This document shows, in pieces, positions 32,624 to 42,486 of a DNA stretch of 64,000 nt. Position numbers and translations under genes: made by a program. This stretch comes from Verrucomicrobiota bacterium. GTDB lineage: Bacteria > Verrucomicrobiota > Verrucomicrobiia > Opitutales > Opitutaceae. The notes under the pieces were generated by a model that saw only the letters and a list, made by a program, of their open reading frames with translations, had not been told where the DNA came from and searched no databases. The DNA is taken from NCBI GenBank assembly GCA_023416735.1, contig JAEZGX010000014.1, positions 84,490 through 148,489 of the forward strand. Reading direction: 5' to 3'. The number at the start of each line of letters is the position of its first letter. Position 1 is the first letter of the stretch.

Positions 32624-33607
32624 ATGATCCCATCCGCCCGACATTCTCGTTTTCTCGCCGCCCTTGTCCTGGCGCTGAGCCTGCCTCTCGCGACGGAGGC
32701 CCAAGACTCGGGTGGCATCTTTGAGGGATCTCCGATCGGTCCCGGCGACGACTCCGGCTCCGGCGTCATCGGCGAGGGATCGTCCACCGAATCGGGCACC
32801 GACAGTGGCTCAGGAGTCGGTTCCGGCCTCACTCCAACGAGCTACGACGCTCCCCAGACCTACGATCTGGGCGGCGGCACCGTCGCCTTGGCCACTGCCA
32901 TCCTCAACGGCGGCACAGTCACCCACGGCACGCTCAACGTCTCCAGCACCATCGACGGCAGGAGCGGTTCGGTCACCGCGCAACTCACCGGCACCGCAGC
33001 GCTGCTGAAGCACACCGGCGGCACGCTCACGCTCGCCGGCAGCAACACCTACACCGGTGCTACGAACATCGATGCCGGATCGCTCCTCGTCACCGGATCG
33101 CTCGGGGCGACGAGCACCACCGTCTCCAGCGGGGCCACGCTCGGCGGCACCGGCACGATCGGTGGCCCGACCCTCATCAAATCCGGCGGCATCCTCGAAC
33201 CCGGGACGTCCCCGGGCACCCTCACTTTCACGGACGATCTCACCTTCGAAAGCGGCGCCATCCTCGATTTCGAGCTCGGCTCTGCGAGCGATCTCATCGT
33301 CGTCAGCGGCGGCACGCTCGCCGGCCCGTCCAGCGGCACGCTCACTTTCAATCTGACTGCAGGCGCAGGCTTCAGCGCCAACACCTACACGCTTTTCACC
33401 TTCGCCGAAACCACGCTCCTGGACTTCGATCTGGACGATCTCGCGTTCGGCCTCACGCCCTCGGGCTGGGACTACGCCCTCGATCTCACGGGCAACAGCC
33501 TCCAGCTCCACGTCTCCGCGATCCCCGAACCCGCCTCCATCGCCTTCTCCATCGGCGGCCTCGCACTCGCTGTCGCGTTACTCCGTCGTCGCCGCCCGGC
33601 ATCTTGA
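32624..33607 (+). CDS. PEP-CTERM protein with autotransporter-type beta-strand repeats
   Basis: A 327-residue surface protein. I choose MIPSARHSRFLAALVLALSLPLATEA as start because it gives a proper signal peptide. A Gly/Ser-rich stretch follows, then an autotransporter-associated repeat (GGTLTLAGSNTYTGATNIDAGSLLV) and further Gly/Thr-rich beta strands. The C-terminus is a PEP-CTERM sorting signal: IPEPAS, a membrane helix, then RRRRPAS. Exosortase would cleave and anchor or release it. The stop overlaps the TTG start of the PAP2 fusion gene by four bases. Confidence 0.9.
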   Translation: MIPSARHSRFLAALVLALSLPLATEAQDSGGIFEGSPIGPGDDSGSGVIGEGSSTESGTDSGSGVGSGLTPTSYDAPQTYDLGGGTVALATAILNGGTVTHGTLNVSSTIDGRSGSVTAQLTGTAALLKHTGGTLTLAGSNTYTGATNIDAGSLLVTGSLGATSTTVSSGATLGGTGTIGGPTLIKSGGILEPGTSPGTLTFTDDLTFESGAILDFELGSASDLIVVSGGTLAGPSSGTLTFNLTAGAGFSANTYTLFTFAETTLLDFDLDDLAFGLTPSGWDYALDLTGNSLQLHVSAIPEPASIAFSIGGLALAVALLRRRRPAS

Positions 33608-36600
33608 ATCCGGCACCACGCCTCTCCGCTCCACTCGACAGTGCAACGGGTGACGGGTCGCTGCCCAGCCGCGCGCTGCGGTTCATTCATCGGCGTCCCG
33701 ATCTCTGGCCCGGTCTCGCGACGCTCGTCATCGTCGTCACGGTCTTCTGGCTCACGCCGCTGAGCATTCTCTCCATCGACCGGGTGGTCCTCGGTCGCCT
33801 CACCGACTCCTTCGCCGCCGGCCTGATCAGCGTTTTCGTCGGTGTCTTCGTGTTGCTCCTGCTTCGCGCCGCCCCACCCTCCGCCGCCCGGGTGCTGCGC
33901 ATCAGCTGGATCGTCGCCGTCACCGCCTCAACCATCGGCCTGCTCTTTGCGTTCGCGCACCCTTCGCGCACGTCCACGTCGTGGATCCTGCAGTCGCTCG
34001 TGCTCTCCACGCTCTCCTGGAGTATCCTGGTCGCCACCCTTCTCTTTGCCAGCGGACTGGTGCGCGGACGCGACTTCGGAAATGCCGCCCACGAAATCGG
34101 ACGCCACTGGCTCGCCGTGCTCCTCTACCTCGGTTGCGGCGGTTATCTGCTCACGATCATCCGAATCTACACACCCGAGGTTTTCGATCCGGTGCTCTTC
34201 AAAATGGATGCCTCGCTCGGCTTCCCATTCGTGGAAACGATTGCCCGTTGGAACACCGCCAATCCCGTCGCGAAATTTCTGAGCCACTACACCTATCCGC
34301 TGCTGGGCCTTTTCGCCGTCGCCGTGGGCGGCAGTCTCCACCTTCAGGGCGCCACACTCGCGCTCCGTCGCTACCTCGCTGCGCTCGCGCTCATCGGCTT
34401 CATGGGCCCGATTTGTTATTGGGTCATTCCCGCCGTCGGCCCGATTTACGCCTACAGCGCACTCTTCGCCGCCGGGCCCGCGCCCGACGGACTCCGCGAA
34501 TCGATCCTCGCCGGCCCTTCGACGATACCGTTCTCCGCTTCGGTGCTGCGCAATGTCATGCCTTCGTTGCACACCGCGTTCACCCTCGTCGCGCTGGCAG
34601 CGGTTTGGCCTAGTCGGCGCCAGTTCCTGCTCTGGCTTCCGCTGGGGTTCACGCAAATCGCCACCACCCTCACGCTGGGCGTCCACTACGTCGTGGATCT
34701 CGTCGCCGCCGTGCCGCTCGCAGTGCTGGCATGGTCGCTGGCTGAAGCAGGCGTCCGTCGTTTCCCCCCATCCGGGCTCGCACCGCGGCCGCCACTCCGC
34801 GATGGCGATCGTGGGATCCTCGTGCTCGGCGGCACTCTTCTTTTGAGCCTTATTGCCCTGGTGGGTTGGGGAATTGCCGCGCCGATCTCTCCGCTGCTCG
34901 CGTGGCCGCTCGCGCTCGCGATCGTCGCCGCACCGTCCGCTGCCGCCATTCGGCTCTTCAGCCCAGCCTCTTTCCGCTCGGCCGCCCCAACGCTCAACGC
35001 CCCGACTTCTCCGCGCGCACCATCTGCTTCCCGTCTCCTCGCCTGCGCGGTGTTCTGCACCGGCGGCACCGCACTGATTCTCGAGCAGGTCGCGGAAAAA
35101 TATCTCTCCACCTTGCTCGGGGCCAGCCGACCCGCCGCCACGATCGTGCTAGCGGTTTACTTCATCGGCCTCGCACTCGGCGCCACCCTTTGCCCGAAGC
35201 AACCTAGCGGCGCGGGACGTCGCCTCGCCCTCCTCGAACTTTTCGTGGCCGCGTGGTGTGCACTCGTCGCGCTCGGCTTTTTCGCCGTCGATCGATCGCT
35301 CGGTCACTGGCTCGCATCGCACGGCTCCTCCGCCTTCGCGCTCACCGCCGCCCGCACCGCACTCGCCGTCCTCTGGCTCCTCCCGCCTACGCTCGCCATG
35401 GGCGCGCAACTTCCCACGCTGGCCGCTCTGCTGCGCAGTTCGCCCGTGCTCGCCGGCGTATCCCTCCCGCGGCTCTATGCCCTCAATCTCGCCGGCGCCT
35501 GCACCTTCTGTTTCGTCGCTCCCGCGCTGTTGTTCAATCTCGTCGGCGCCAGCGGCGCGCTCTGGTTCGCCGCCGCTCTCGCGGCCTTTGTCGGACTGAT
35601 TCTCTGGTCCGGCCTCCCCCTCTCCCACTCTCCCACTTCCGTTTCCGGCTCATCGCCGTCCCTCTCTCCTTCGCGGCCCTCAAACTCATCCCTCGCGACG
35701 GCGTTCCTCGCCGGCGTCGCCTTCTTCGCGCTCGAGGTCGTCTGGTTTCACCTCATCAGCGCGGTGTGCGGCGCAAGCGCCTACAGTTTTTCGCTCCTGC
35801 TGGGCGTAATCCTGCTCGGTCTCGCGCTTGCCGGACATCTCGCGGCACGTCCGAAAGTTCCTCCGCTCGCACACACCTTCGCCGCCCTCGCGGTCGCACT
35901 CGCGTTGAGTAACGCCGCCTGGCCATGGACCGGCCGCGCCCTCGCAACAATCAACTCCATCCTCCAACTCGAGTGGTTTTGGGCCGGTGAACTTTTCAAG
36001 ACTCTCATCGTCGCCGTGCTCGTGATTCCGCCCGCGGTTTTTCTCGGACAAGTCTTCCCACGCCTTCTTCGCAACACGGCCGCCGATGGCGCGCATGTCG
36101 GCCGGCTCAGCGTCGCCAACATCCTCGGTTGCGTCACAGGCGCGCTCCTCACCGGGTTTGTGTTCATCCCGTATTTCGGCGCCGAGCGCACGCTCTTCAC
36201 CCTAGACCTGCTCGCCGCCGCGGCCGCGCTCATTCGCTATCGTTCGTTACCTCGGCGCCCGATCGCCCTCGCTGCCGCCGGCGTGCTCCTCACCTTGTTC
36301 CTCCCTCGTTGGGATCTCCTCGAACTCACTCGCGGTCACGGCGTTTATCTCGGTCCCGGACTTCCCTCGGACTCACGCCTGATCTGGTTCCGCGAGGATT
36401 TTACCGCCGGCTTCGTCACCGTCACCGCTCGCACCGATGCCCGCGGCCGCACGATCAAAACCCTCCTTCAAAACGGCAAGTTCGACGCCAACGACGGCGG
36501 CGAAGTCCCTGCCCAGATCAGCTTCGGCTTCCTCGCCGCGCTGCACGCGCCTACAACCGGCCGTGCCCTCGTCATCGGCGCCGGCTCCGGCCAAACCGCC

Positions 36601-37295
36601 GCCACCATCGCACAACTCGGTTTCACGCACATCGACATCGCCGAACTCTCTCCCGCCCACCTCGCCGACGATCGCGCCGAGTTCGCCCACCTCCACCACG
36701 GCATCTTCGATCGACCCGGCGTGGCCGTGCACATCAGGACGGACGAAACGTCCTTCTCCGTGCACACACGCCCTATGACGTCATCCAGATCGAGCTCACC
36801 TCCGTGTGGTTCGCCGGTGCGACGAACCTCTATTCGCGCGAGTTCTACGCCCTCGCCCGATCGCGTCTCGCGCCCGGCGGCGCACTCGTGCAATGGATTC
36901 AGCTCCACCACCTCACTCCGCGTGAGATCGCCACGATCCTGGCCACCGCCCGCGCCGAGTTCCCGCACGTCGCCGTCTGGACCGCGGGCCATCAGGCGTG
37001 CCTCGTCGCCACCACCCGGCCGCCCCAGCTCAACCTTCCCGTCTGGGAATGCTGGCTGACCGAACCCGCGCTCGCCCCGGCTCGCCACGCCACCGGACTG
37101 CTCTCGCCCGAGGCCCTCGCCAAAACGGAACTGCTCCCCGCCGGCCGCCTCGACGCTCTGCTCCATCGCCACCGTGGCGCTTACGGCCTCAACACCGACC
37201 GCAACCGCTGGCTCGAATTCCAAACTCCCAAATATTACCTCAGCCGCTACGACCACCGCGCCGCCAATCTCCGCTGGCTGACCTCGGCGCCGTGA
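33604..37295 (+). CDS. AUR1-like PAP2 fused to membrane spermidine-synthase-like protein (one-base frameshift)
   Basis: One gene, about 1230 residues once a single missing base near 36735 is restored. Start is a TTG overlapping the upstream stop. Residues 1-470 are a multi-pass PAP2_3 (AUR1/IPT1-like) protein with VMPSLHTAF (near 318) and VHYVVDL (near 360), the His-His-Asp set. From about 475 on it is a fused MFS/spermidine-synthase type: a membrane part, VGRLSVANILGCVTGALLTGF, then the SAM-binding VIGAGSGQT near 990 and, after the frameshift, YDVIQIELTSVWFAGATNLYSREFYALARSRLAPGG. The second copy reads VHVEDGRN where this one shifts, which locates the indel. It could be a sequencing error or real decay. 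Confidence 0.82.
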
Positions 37296-37520
37296 CGCTC
37301 CAATTCACTATAGCTCACCCGCGTAGTCAAAATTTCGATACGTCTCGCCGTCGCCGCCTTGCCGACGTTTCCGGCTCGACTGGGCGCTCCGCCGCCAAAG
37401 CTCCTCGCGCGCGCCACCTTCTGCACCGGCCTGATCGCGGAGCCATTCTGCACGTTTCCGCGCCGTTCGCCTTCGGCGCCTTGCCTCCCACGCCGCAACC
37501 GTCTTGCCTCGTTCCGCCCG

Positions 37521-38291
37521 ATGAAGCGCATTGATCCCCGCCACTGGCGCCCGCTGTTCGACGCCGTCTACGAGATCAACACCGCGAAGGATCACGCCGA
37601 CTTCTCGTCCGCCGTGAAAGCCGCGATGGACCGACTCATTCCCGCCGACCTCTGCATCATGCACGTGTTGGACCGCCGGACCGGCCAGATCACCGCGGCC
37701 ATGTCGAAACCGAATCCCCACACCGAGGCGGAGCTGCAGTATTACTCGGAAAACTCCCACCTGAATCCGTTCGTCGCCTACTACGAACGCACCGGCCGGA
37801 CCCACGCGCGCCGCGTCAGCGATCTCGTTCCGCTCGCCGCTTGGAAACGCGATCCCTTTTACCGCGCGTGCCTCGCACGCAACCGCTATCTTTACGGTCT
37901 CGTCCTGCCGGTTACCGTCAACGCACACACCATCGCCGCCCTTTCCTTCAACCGTGTCCGGCGCGATTTTACCATTCGACAGCGCACGTTGCTCGATTTG
38001 TTCGGCCCGCATTTTCGCCAAGCCTGGTTGCGACACGAGCAACCCACGCTCCAGCGCCTCAACCACCCGCTCTCCTTGCGCCAACGCTTCCGCGAAAAGG
38101 GACTCACCTTGCGCGAAGCCGACGTCCTGTTCTGGATCGCCGACGGCAAACAGAACCGCGAGATCGCCGAGCTTCTCGGCCTCAGCCTTTTCACCGTCCA
38201 GGAATACGTCGGCAACATCCTCCGCAAGCTGCGCGTGCCCAATCGCCACGCCCTCACCGTCCAAACGCTCAGCCAGCTCGCCGGCAAATGA
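37521..38291 (+). CDS. LuxR-type transcriptional regulator, copy 2
   Basis: A 256-residue paralogue of copy 1, start MKRIDPRHWRPLFDAVYEINTAKDHADF. The open frame extends 54 codons further upstream, but alignment with copy 1 fixes this ATG. The N-terminal GAF-like sensor (PADLCIMHVLDRRTGQITAA...) and C-terminal helix-turn-helix (LTLREADVLFWIADGKQNREIAELLGLSLFTVQEYVGNILRKL) are intact. Recognition-helix residues differ from copy 1 (SLFTVQEY against SLGTIQEH), in step with the different half-sites of P2/P3 and P1. It ends 10 bases before the P2 palindrome. The 225-base gap upstream holds a possible nuclease-gene remnant and no gene. Confidence 0.9.
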   Translation: MKRIDPRHWRPLFDAVYEINTAKDHADFSSAVKAAMDRLIPADLCIMHVLDRRTGQITAAMSKPNPHTEAELQYYSENSHLNPFVAYYERTGRTHARRVSDLVPLAAWKRDPFYRACLARNRYLYGLVLPVTVNAHTIAALSFNRVRRDFTIRQRTLLDLFGPHFRQAWLRHEQPTLQRLNHPLSLRQRFREKGLTLREADVLFWIADGKQNREIAELLGLSLFTVQEYVGNILRKLRVPNRHALTVQTLSQLAGK

Positions 38292-38300
38292 CGTCGCCCG

Positions 38301-38348
38301 CAACCCTCACGTGTGAGGGTTGAGCCCATCCGCCGCACTCGCTAAGAT
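38301..38348 (+). promoter_or_regulatory. Promoter P2 with lux-box-like operator
   Basis: A 22-bp dyad with core ACCCTCACGTGTGAGGGT (all pairs match except the central GT) overlaps a -35-like TTGAGC, 17 bp before a -10-like TAAGAT (38343-38348). Centre to -10 centre is 34 bp, as at P1 and P3. A 17-codon ORF (38398-38451) lies in the leader and stops two bases before the PAP2 start; whether it is translated is unknown. Confidence 0.78.
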
Positions 38349-38452
38349 CGTGTCGCTGCGCCCGCCTGATTTCGGCGGCGGCACCCACCCACCGTCCATG
38401 CGAACCACTCCCGCTTTCCGTCGGCCGACACCCCTCGGCCGCCGCCTCTGAG

Positions 38453-39874
38453 GTGAGCGTGCCCGTCACAGAGGCTGCGCGCCCCAGAACATTCCAGCGT
38501 CTGCCAGCCGAGTGGTTCTTCGCCGCGGCCTTCGCTGTCGTCGGCGTGTGGGTTTACCATCGCACGCCCACTAATTGGACCCCTTTCGATGTAGCGTTCT
38601 ACCGCGCACTCGCACTCGCCTTCGGCTCAGGCTTCGTCGTCATGATCGCCGTCGCTCACGGCGCATCGCTCCTCCGTAACGTCCCCGCCCCCGATCGTCG
38701 CACGTGCACATGGACCGCCGGCGCGCTCGCCCTGCTCGCGACGTTCGCCCTGTTTCTCCTGATCCACACGAGCGGCCCCGCGCACAACCGCGTGCTCGAA
38801 GCCGCGGCACTCAGCACGACGTTCGTCGCACTCGGGCTGACGATTTTCCTTCCCGTGGCCGGCCTCGTTCAACCGCGTGATGTCGCCCGCGCGCTCACCC
38901 AAGCGCTCTCTCTGTGGGCTCCCTTCTTAGCCTACCACGTCTTCGCCGGCTTCTGCCTCACCGCCAATCGACTCGCCACACCGTTCGTATGGGATCCCGT
39001 GCTGCTGCGGATGGACCTTTCGCTCGGTTTCAATGCCAGCCAGATCGCGCACGCCTGGCACTACCACGCCCCGTGGATTCGCCAGTTCAGCTACATTGGT
39101 TACGCGCTGCTTGGGCTCATGATCGCCCTCGTGATCGCGCGGCTTCAAATCGCGCGCGCCTGGGCGCACGCGCGGCGCGCCCTCCTCGCCAGTTTCCTCG
39201 TCGGTGTGCTCGGTCTCGGCTGCTACCAACTCGCCCCAGCCATCGGCCCGCTCTACGCCTTCCCCGCTCTCTACCGCGACCTCGATGCGCCTGTTCACCG
39301 GGTCGAAGCGGGCATCGCGCTCGAAGAGGCGCTCACCGGTCCTGACCGCGTTCGTCTCGCGCCCCGCCAGCTCCGCAACGCCATGCCTTCGTTGCACACC
39401 GCGTGGGCCCTCGTCTCGCTCGCTTCCGCGTGGCACTGGCGCCGCCGCTTCTTCTGGTGGTGCCTGCCTCTCGGTTTCCTGCAAATCGCCACCACGCTCA
39501 CGCTTGGTTATCACTACGTCGTCGACCTCCTCGCCGCCGTGCCGTTCGCCGTCCTCTGCTGGTGGATCGCCGATCGCGCGATCCGTCTCACCCCGCCGGC
39601 GGCCGACGAACCGCTCCCCGCGACCGTCCCCAACCGCTGGCTTCCCCTTTCTCTCCTCGTTTCCACCGGCACTCTCCTCGTCTGGGCCGCACTCGCTCCG
39701 CTCTCGCCGTGGCTCGCCTGGCCCCTTGCCCTCCTCGTCGTCGTCGCCCCGTGTTACTCCGCTCTCAGAGGATTCTGCGCCGCACGTCTGCCGCGCAAAC
39801 GACCGCTCAATTCTCCCACGCCCACGGAGGCGGTTCCAACACCACTCCCATCTCCCGATTCACCGCCCGCGTAG
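38453..39874 (+). CDS. AUR1-like PAP2 family membrane protein, copy 2
   Basis: A 473-residue multi-pass protein (GTG start at 38453; GTG at 38459 with GAGG before it is an alternative). It is the stand-alone form of the N-terminal half of the fusion at 33604. PAP2_3 motifs are RNAMPSLHTAW (near 307) and YHYVVDLLAAVPFA (near 352). AUR1/IPT1 relatives transfer a phospho-head-group to ceramide-like or other lipids; the substrate here is unknown. Its last ~20 codons (TPTEAVPTPLPSPDSPPA) are antisense to a remnant of the nuclease gene, so this tail is probably acquired. The 3' half is almost identical at DNA level to copy 3. Confidence 0.87.
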   Translation: MSVPVTEAARPRTFQRLPAEWFFAAAFAVVGVWVYHRTPTNWTPFDVAFYRALALAFGSGFVVMIAVAHGASLLRNVPAPDRRTCTWTAGALALLATFALFLLIHTSGPAHNRVLEAAALSTTFVALGLTIFLPVAGLVQPRDVARALTQALSLWAPFLAYHVFAGFCLTANRLATPFVWDPVLLRMDLSLGFNASQIAHAWHYHAPWIRQFSYIGYALLGLMIALVIARLQIARAWAHARRALLASFLVGVLGLGCYQLAPAIGPLYAFPALYRDLDAPVHRVEAGIALEEALTGPDRVRLAPRQLRNAMPSLHTAWALVSLASAWHWRRRFFWWCLPLGFLQIATTLTLGYHYVVDLLAAVPFAVLCWWIADRAIRLTPPAADEPLPATVPNRWLPLSLLVSTGTLLVWAALAPLSPWLAWPLALLVVVAPCYSALRGFCAARLPRKRPLNSPTPTEAVPTPLPSPDSPPA

Positions 39875-39916
39875 CGCATATCCCCATACACTCCCAAAGC
39901 ACCGACCGCGCCTCCG
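39813..39916 (-). pseudogene. Remnant of the MmcB-like nuclease gene (3' end), copy A
   Basis: On the minus strand this reads EARSVLWECMGICATRAV then NREMGVVLEPPPWA, matching the nuclease C-terminus (ECIGISATRAVNREMGVVL). It spans the PAP2 stop codon and ends at the start codon of the next gene. Only about 35 codons remain. Confidence 0.65.
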
Positions 39917-39918
39917 CC

Positions 39919-41497
39919 ATGCCGCTCACTCCCACCCACCGCCCGATCCTCACCGACGGCGCTCGGGAACGTTTGCTGGCAGGCGCCGTTTTCTGCTCCG
40001 GCGGGATCGCACTGGTGCTGGAACAGATCTGCGAAAAATACCTTTCCACCCTCGTGGGCTCGAGCCGTTCCGCCTCGACGATCGTGCTCGCGGTCTACTT
40101 CACCGGTCTCGCGCTCGGCGCCTGGCTTTGTCCAAAAAATCCCTCCGGGGCGCCGCGCCGCCTCGTCCTGCTGGAAGGTTTCATCGCGGCGTGGGCCGTA
40201 GTCGTCGGTCTGGCTTTTTTCGCCACCGACCGCGCGCTCGGTCACTGGCTGTCACAGGCTGACCGAGGAATCCGCGACTCCCGGCCACGCCGTGGGCTCG
40301 CTCTGCGCTGCCAACATCGTGGGCTGCATCGCCGGCGCGCTGGTGTCCGGTTTCCTTCTCATCCCGGCCTTCGGCGCCGAACGCGCCCTGCAAGGACTTG
40401 TCCTCCTCGCGGCCGCCGGATGGCTCGCCTTGGCGCTCCGGCGACCGCGGCGCCTCGATTGGTTTGTGCCGGGCACGATCGGCCTCGGCCTGCTGGCCGT
40501 GCTTCCGGCTTGGGATCGACTCCGACTCACCAGCGGCCACGCGGTCTACCTGCAGGAGTCTCCCCTCCCGGCCGGCACCCGGCTTACGTTTTTCCGCGAA
40601 GATTTCGCCGCGGGCTTCGTCACGGTCATCGAACGACCGCGACGCAACCACACCGCACCCACGCGCGTGTTACTCCAGAACGGCAAATTTGACGCTAACG
40701 ATGGCGGGGAAATGCACGCCCAAATCGGCTTCGCCCTTGTCACCGCACTGCACACGCCCGCGACAAATCGCGCGCTGGTCATCGGCTGCGGATCGGGTCA
40801 GACGCTATCGGTGATCGACCGCCTCGGTTTCGAACACGTCGACCTCGCCGAAATATCCCCCGCCCACCTCGACGCCGCCCGGACCCAGTTCGCCCACATC
40901 AACGCAGCCGTGCTCGACCGCCCGCATGTTAGCGTCCACGTTGAGGACGGACGCAACCATCTCCTGCGTTCCCCCGCGCTCTTCGACGCGATCCAGATCG
41001 AACTCTCCTCCATCTGGTTCGCAGGCGCCACGAATCTTTATTCCCGCGAATTCTACGCGCTCGCCCGCACGCGTCTCGCCCCCGGCGGCGTGCTGGTGCA
41101 GTGGATCCAGCTCCATCACCTCACCTCCCGCGAGCTCGCCTCCATCCTCGCCACCGCGCAGGCGGAGTTTCCCTTTGTGTCGGTCTGGCGGGTGGACTCG
41201 CAGGCGTGCCTCCTGGCTTCCGAAACGGCGCCGGTTTTCAATCACCGGGTGTGGGAAAAATGGCGCGACGATCCCGAACTCGCCGCAGAGCGCCGCATCA
41301 CCGGGCTGACCAACCCCGAGTCATTCGCCGCCATGGAACTCGTCTCCGCCGCCCGGCTGCCCGCCCTGCTCGCCGGCACGCCCTCCGTGATCAACACCGA
41401 TCGCAACCGCTGGCTCGAATTCCAAACCCCCAAATACTACCTCGACCGCCGCAATCTCCCCGCGGCCAATCTGCGCTGGTTTGAGTCCCTCCGGTAA
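39919..41497 (+). pseudogene. Membrane spermidine-synthase-like gene with internal deletion and frameshift
   Basis: The 5' part (MPLTPTHRPILTDGARERL..., GGIALVLEQICEKYLSTLVGSSRSAS) aligns with the second domain of the fusion at 33604, then breaks after RALGHWLS. From about 40258 the sequence resumes in another frame at VGSLCAANIVGCIAGALVSGF and continues intact through VIGCGSGQT, VHVEDGRNHLLR and LYSREFYALARTRLAPGG to the stop at 41497. About 740 bp present in copy 1 is absent, removing several membrane helices. The C-terminal catalytic part is open and could be made from an internal start at 40292. It follows PAP2 copy 2. Confidence 0.75.
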
Positions 41498-41507
41498 CCA
41501 CTCGCAC

Positions 41508-41553
41508 ACCCTCACGCGTGAGGGTTGTTCCCCAACGTCGCTATCACTAGGAT
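41508..41553 (+). promoter_or_regulatory. Promoter P3 with lux-box-like operator
   Basis: A perfect 18-bp palindrome ACCCTCACGCGTGAGGGT (41508-41525) next to a weak -35 (TTGTTC), 17 bp before a -10-like TAGGAT (41548-41553). Centre to -10 centre is again 34 bp. Half-sites match P2 rather than P1. It drives the second PEP-CTERM gene and PAP2 copy 3; no luxR gene lies directly before it. Confidence 0.78.
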
Positions 41554-41597
41554 AACGCCTCGGCTCCGGAAGAAAACGGGCCGCCACCCATTCACTC

Positions 41598-42473
41598 ATG
41601 TCCTCCTTCGCCGCTTTTCCGAACCTCAAATCACCCGGTGCCGGCCTGCTGCTCTTCTTGGTCACCCTCATCGCCGCTCCTTATACTCTTGGCGATGGAG
41701 ACGGAAGCTCCTCCGGAGGAGACCCGAACACCAGCGGTGGCGACGACCGAGACGATCCTATTGATGTGGATCCCGTCCCGATCCCGCATGGGACACCGAC
41801 CATGGTTGGCTATTCGTCGACGGCCGAGGGCGAAACAAGCCCATCGAATTACCGCGCGCATTTCACCTCCCTCGGGAGCCAAAAAATATACGTGATCCCG
41901 TTTCGTTTCGACTCGCTGGGTGATTACACCCTGACATCCGCCAACCTTTTGCTCAGCACCCCTTTGGGGCTCCCGAGCCAGCCATCTTTCGCCACCCCCA
42001 GCCTTTCCGACGTCTCACTGCAGGTCTTCTCCTCACTTCCCAGCAGTCTCAGCCTGCCGACCCCGATCACGAGTTTCGCGTCGCTCGACATCGCCACCAC
42101 CACCGTCGGCGTTCACACCTTCGCCGCCACTTCCTCGCCCACGCTCACCGCCAGCACCACCTATTACCTTGGCCTCACCTATCTCGGCGACGATCCCCTC
42201 TCGTGGAACTACTACGAAGAAGTCCCCTCCTTGGGGCCCAAGCTTTCGAATCCCGTAAGCGATACCTTCAACTCCAGGACTGCCTTTATCTACTACGCCA
42301 TCGGCAGCGAAGGAGTAACCCAGGACACCGCGGTGCTCGGGGGCTTTTCCATTACCGCCGCGGCGGTGAATGCCATCCCCGAGCCTGCCACGACCGTCGC
42401 CTTCGCCGCCGGCGCCGTGCTGGCAGCGGCGATGTGGGTGCGCTGGCGTCGAACAGCGCGATCGCGCGAGTGA
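41598..42473 (+). CDS. PEP-CTERM surface protein, choice-of-anchor type
   Basis: A 291-residue exported protein. Signal region GLLLFLVTLIAAPYTLGDG is followed by a low-complexity Gly/Ser/Asp stretch (residues about 33-60), then a beta-rich domain of a type often seen in PEP-CTERM proteins (YRAHFTSLGSQKIYVIPFRF, TTYYLGLTYLGDD). The C-terminus is IPEPATTV, a helix, then RWRRTARSRE. It has no clear similarity to the first PEP-CTERM protein outside the sorting signal. It occupies the same place before PAP2 as in cassette 1. Confidence 0.87.
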   Translation: MSSFAAFPNLKSPGAGLLLFLVTLIAAPYTLGDGDGSSSGGDPNTSGGDDRDDPIDVDPVPIPHGTPTMVGYSSTAEGETSPSNYRAHFTSLGSQKIYVIPFRFDSLGDYTLTSANLLLSTPLGLPSQPSFATPSLSDVSLQVFSSLPSSLSLPTPITSFASLDIATTTVGVHTFAATSSPTLTASTTYYLGLTYLGDDPLSWNYYEEVPSLGPKLSNPVSDTFNSRTAFIYYAIGSEGVTQDTAVLGGFSITAAAVNAIPEPATTVAFAAGAVLAAAMWVRWRRTARSRE

Positions 42474-42486
42474 AAGCGTTGCCATC

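Noticed and set aside
42370..42486. Extension of PAP2 copy 3 to the upstream start inside the PEP-CTERM gene
   Set aside because: The extra residues come from the overlapping PEP-CTERM coding region in another frame and are absent from copies 1 and 2.
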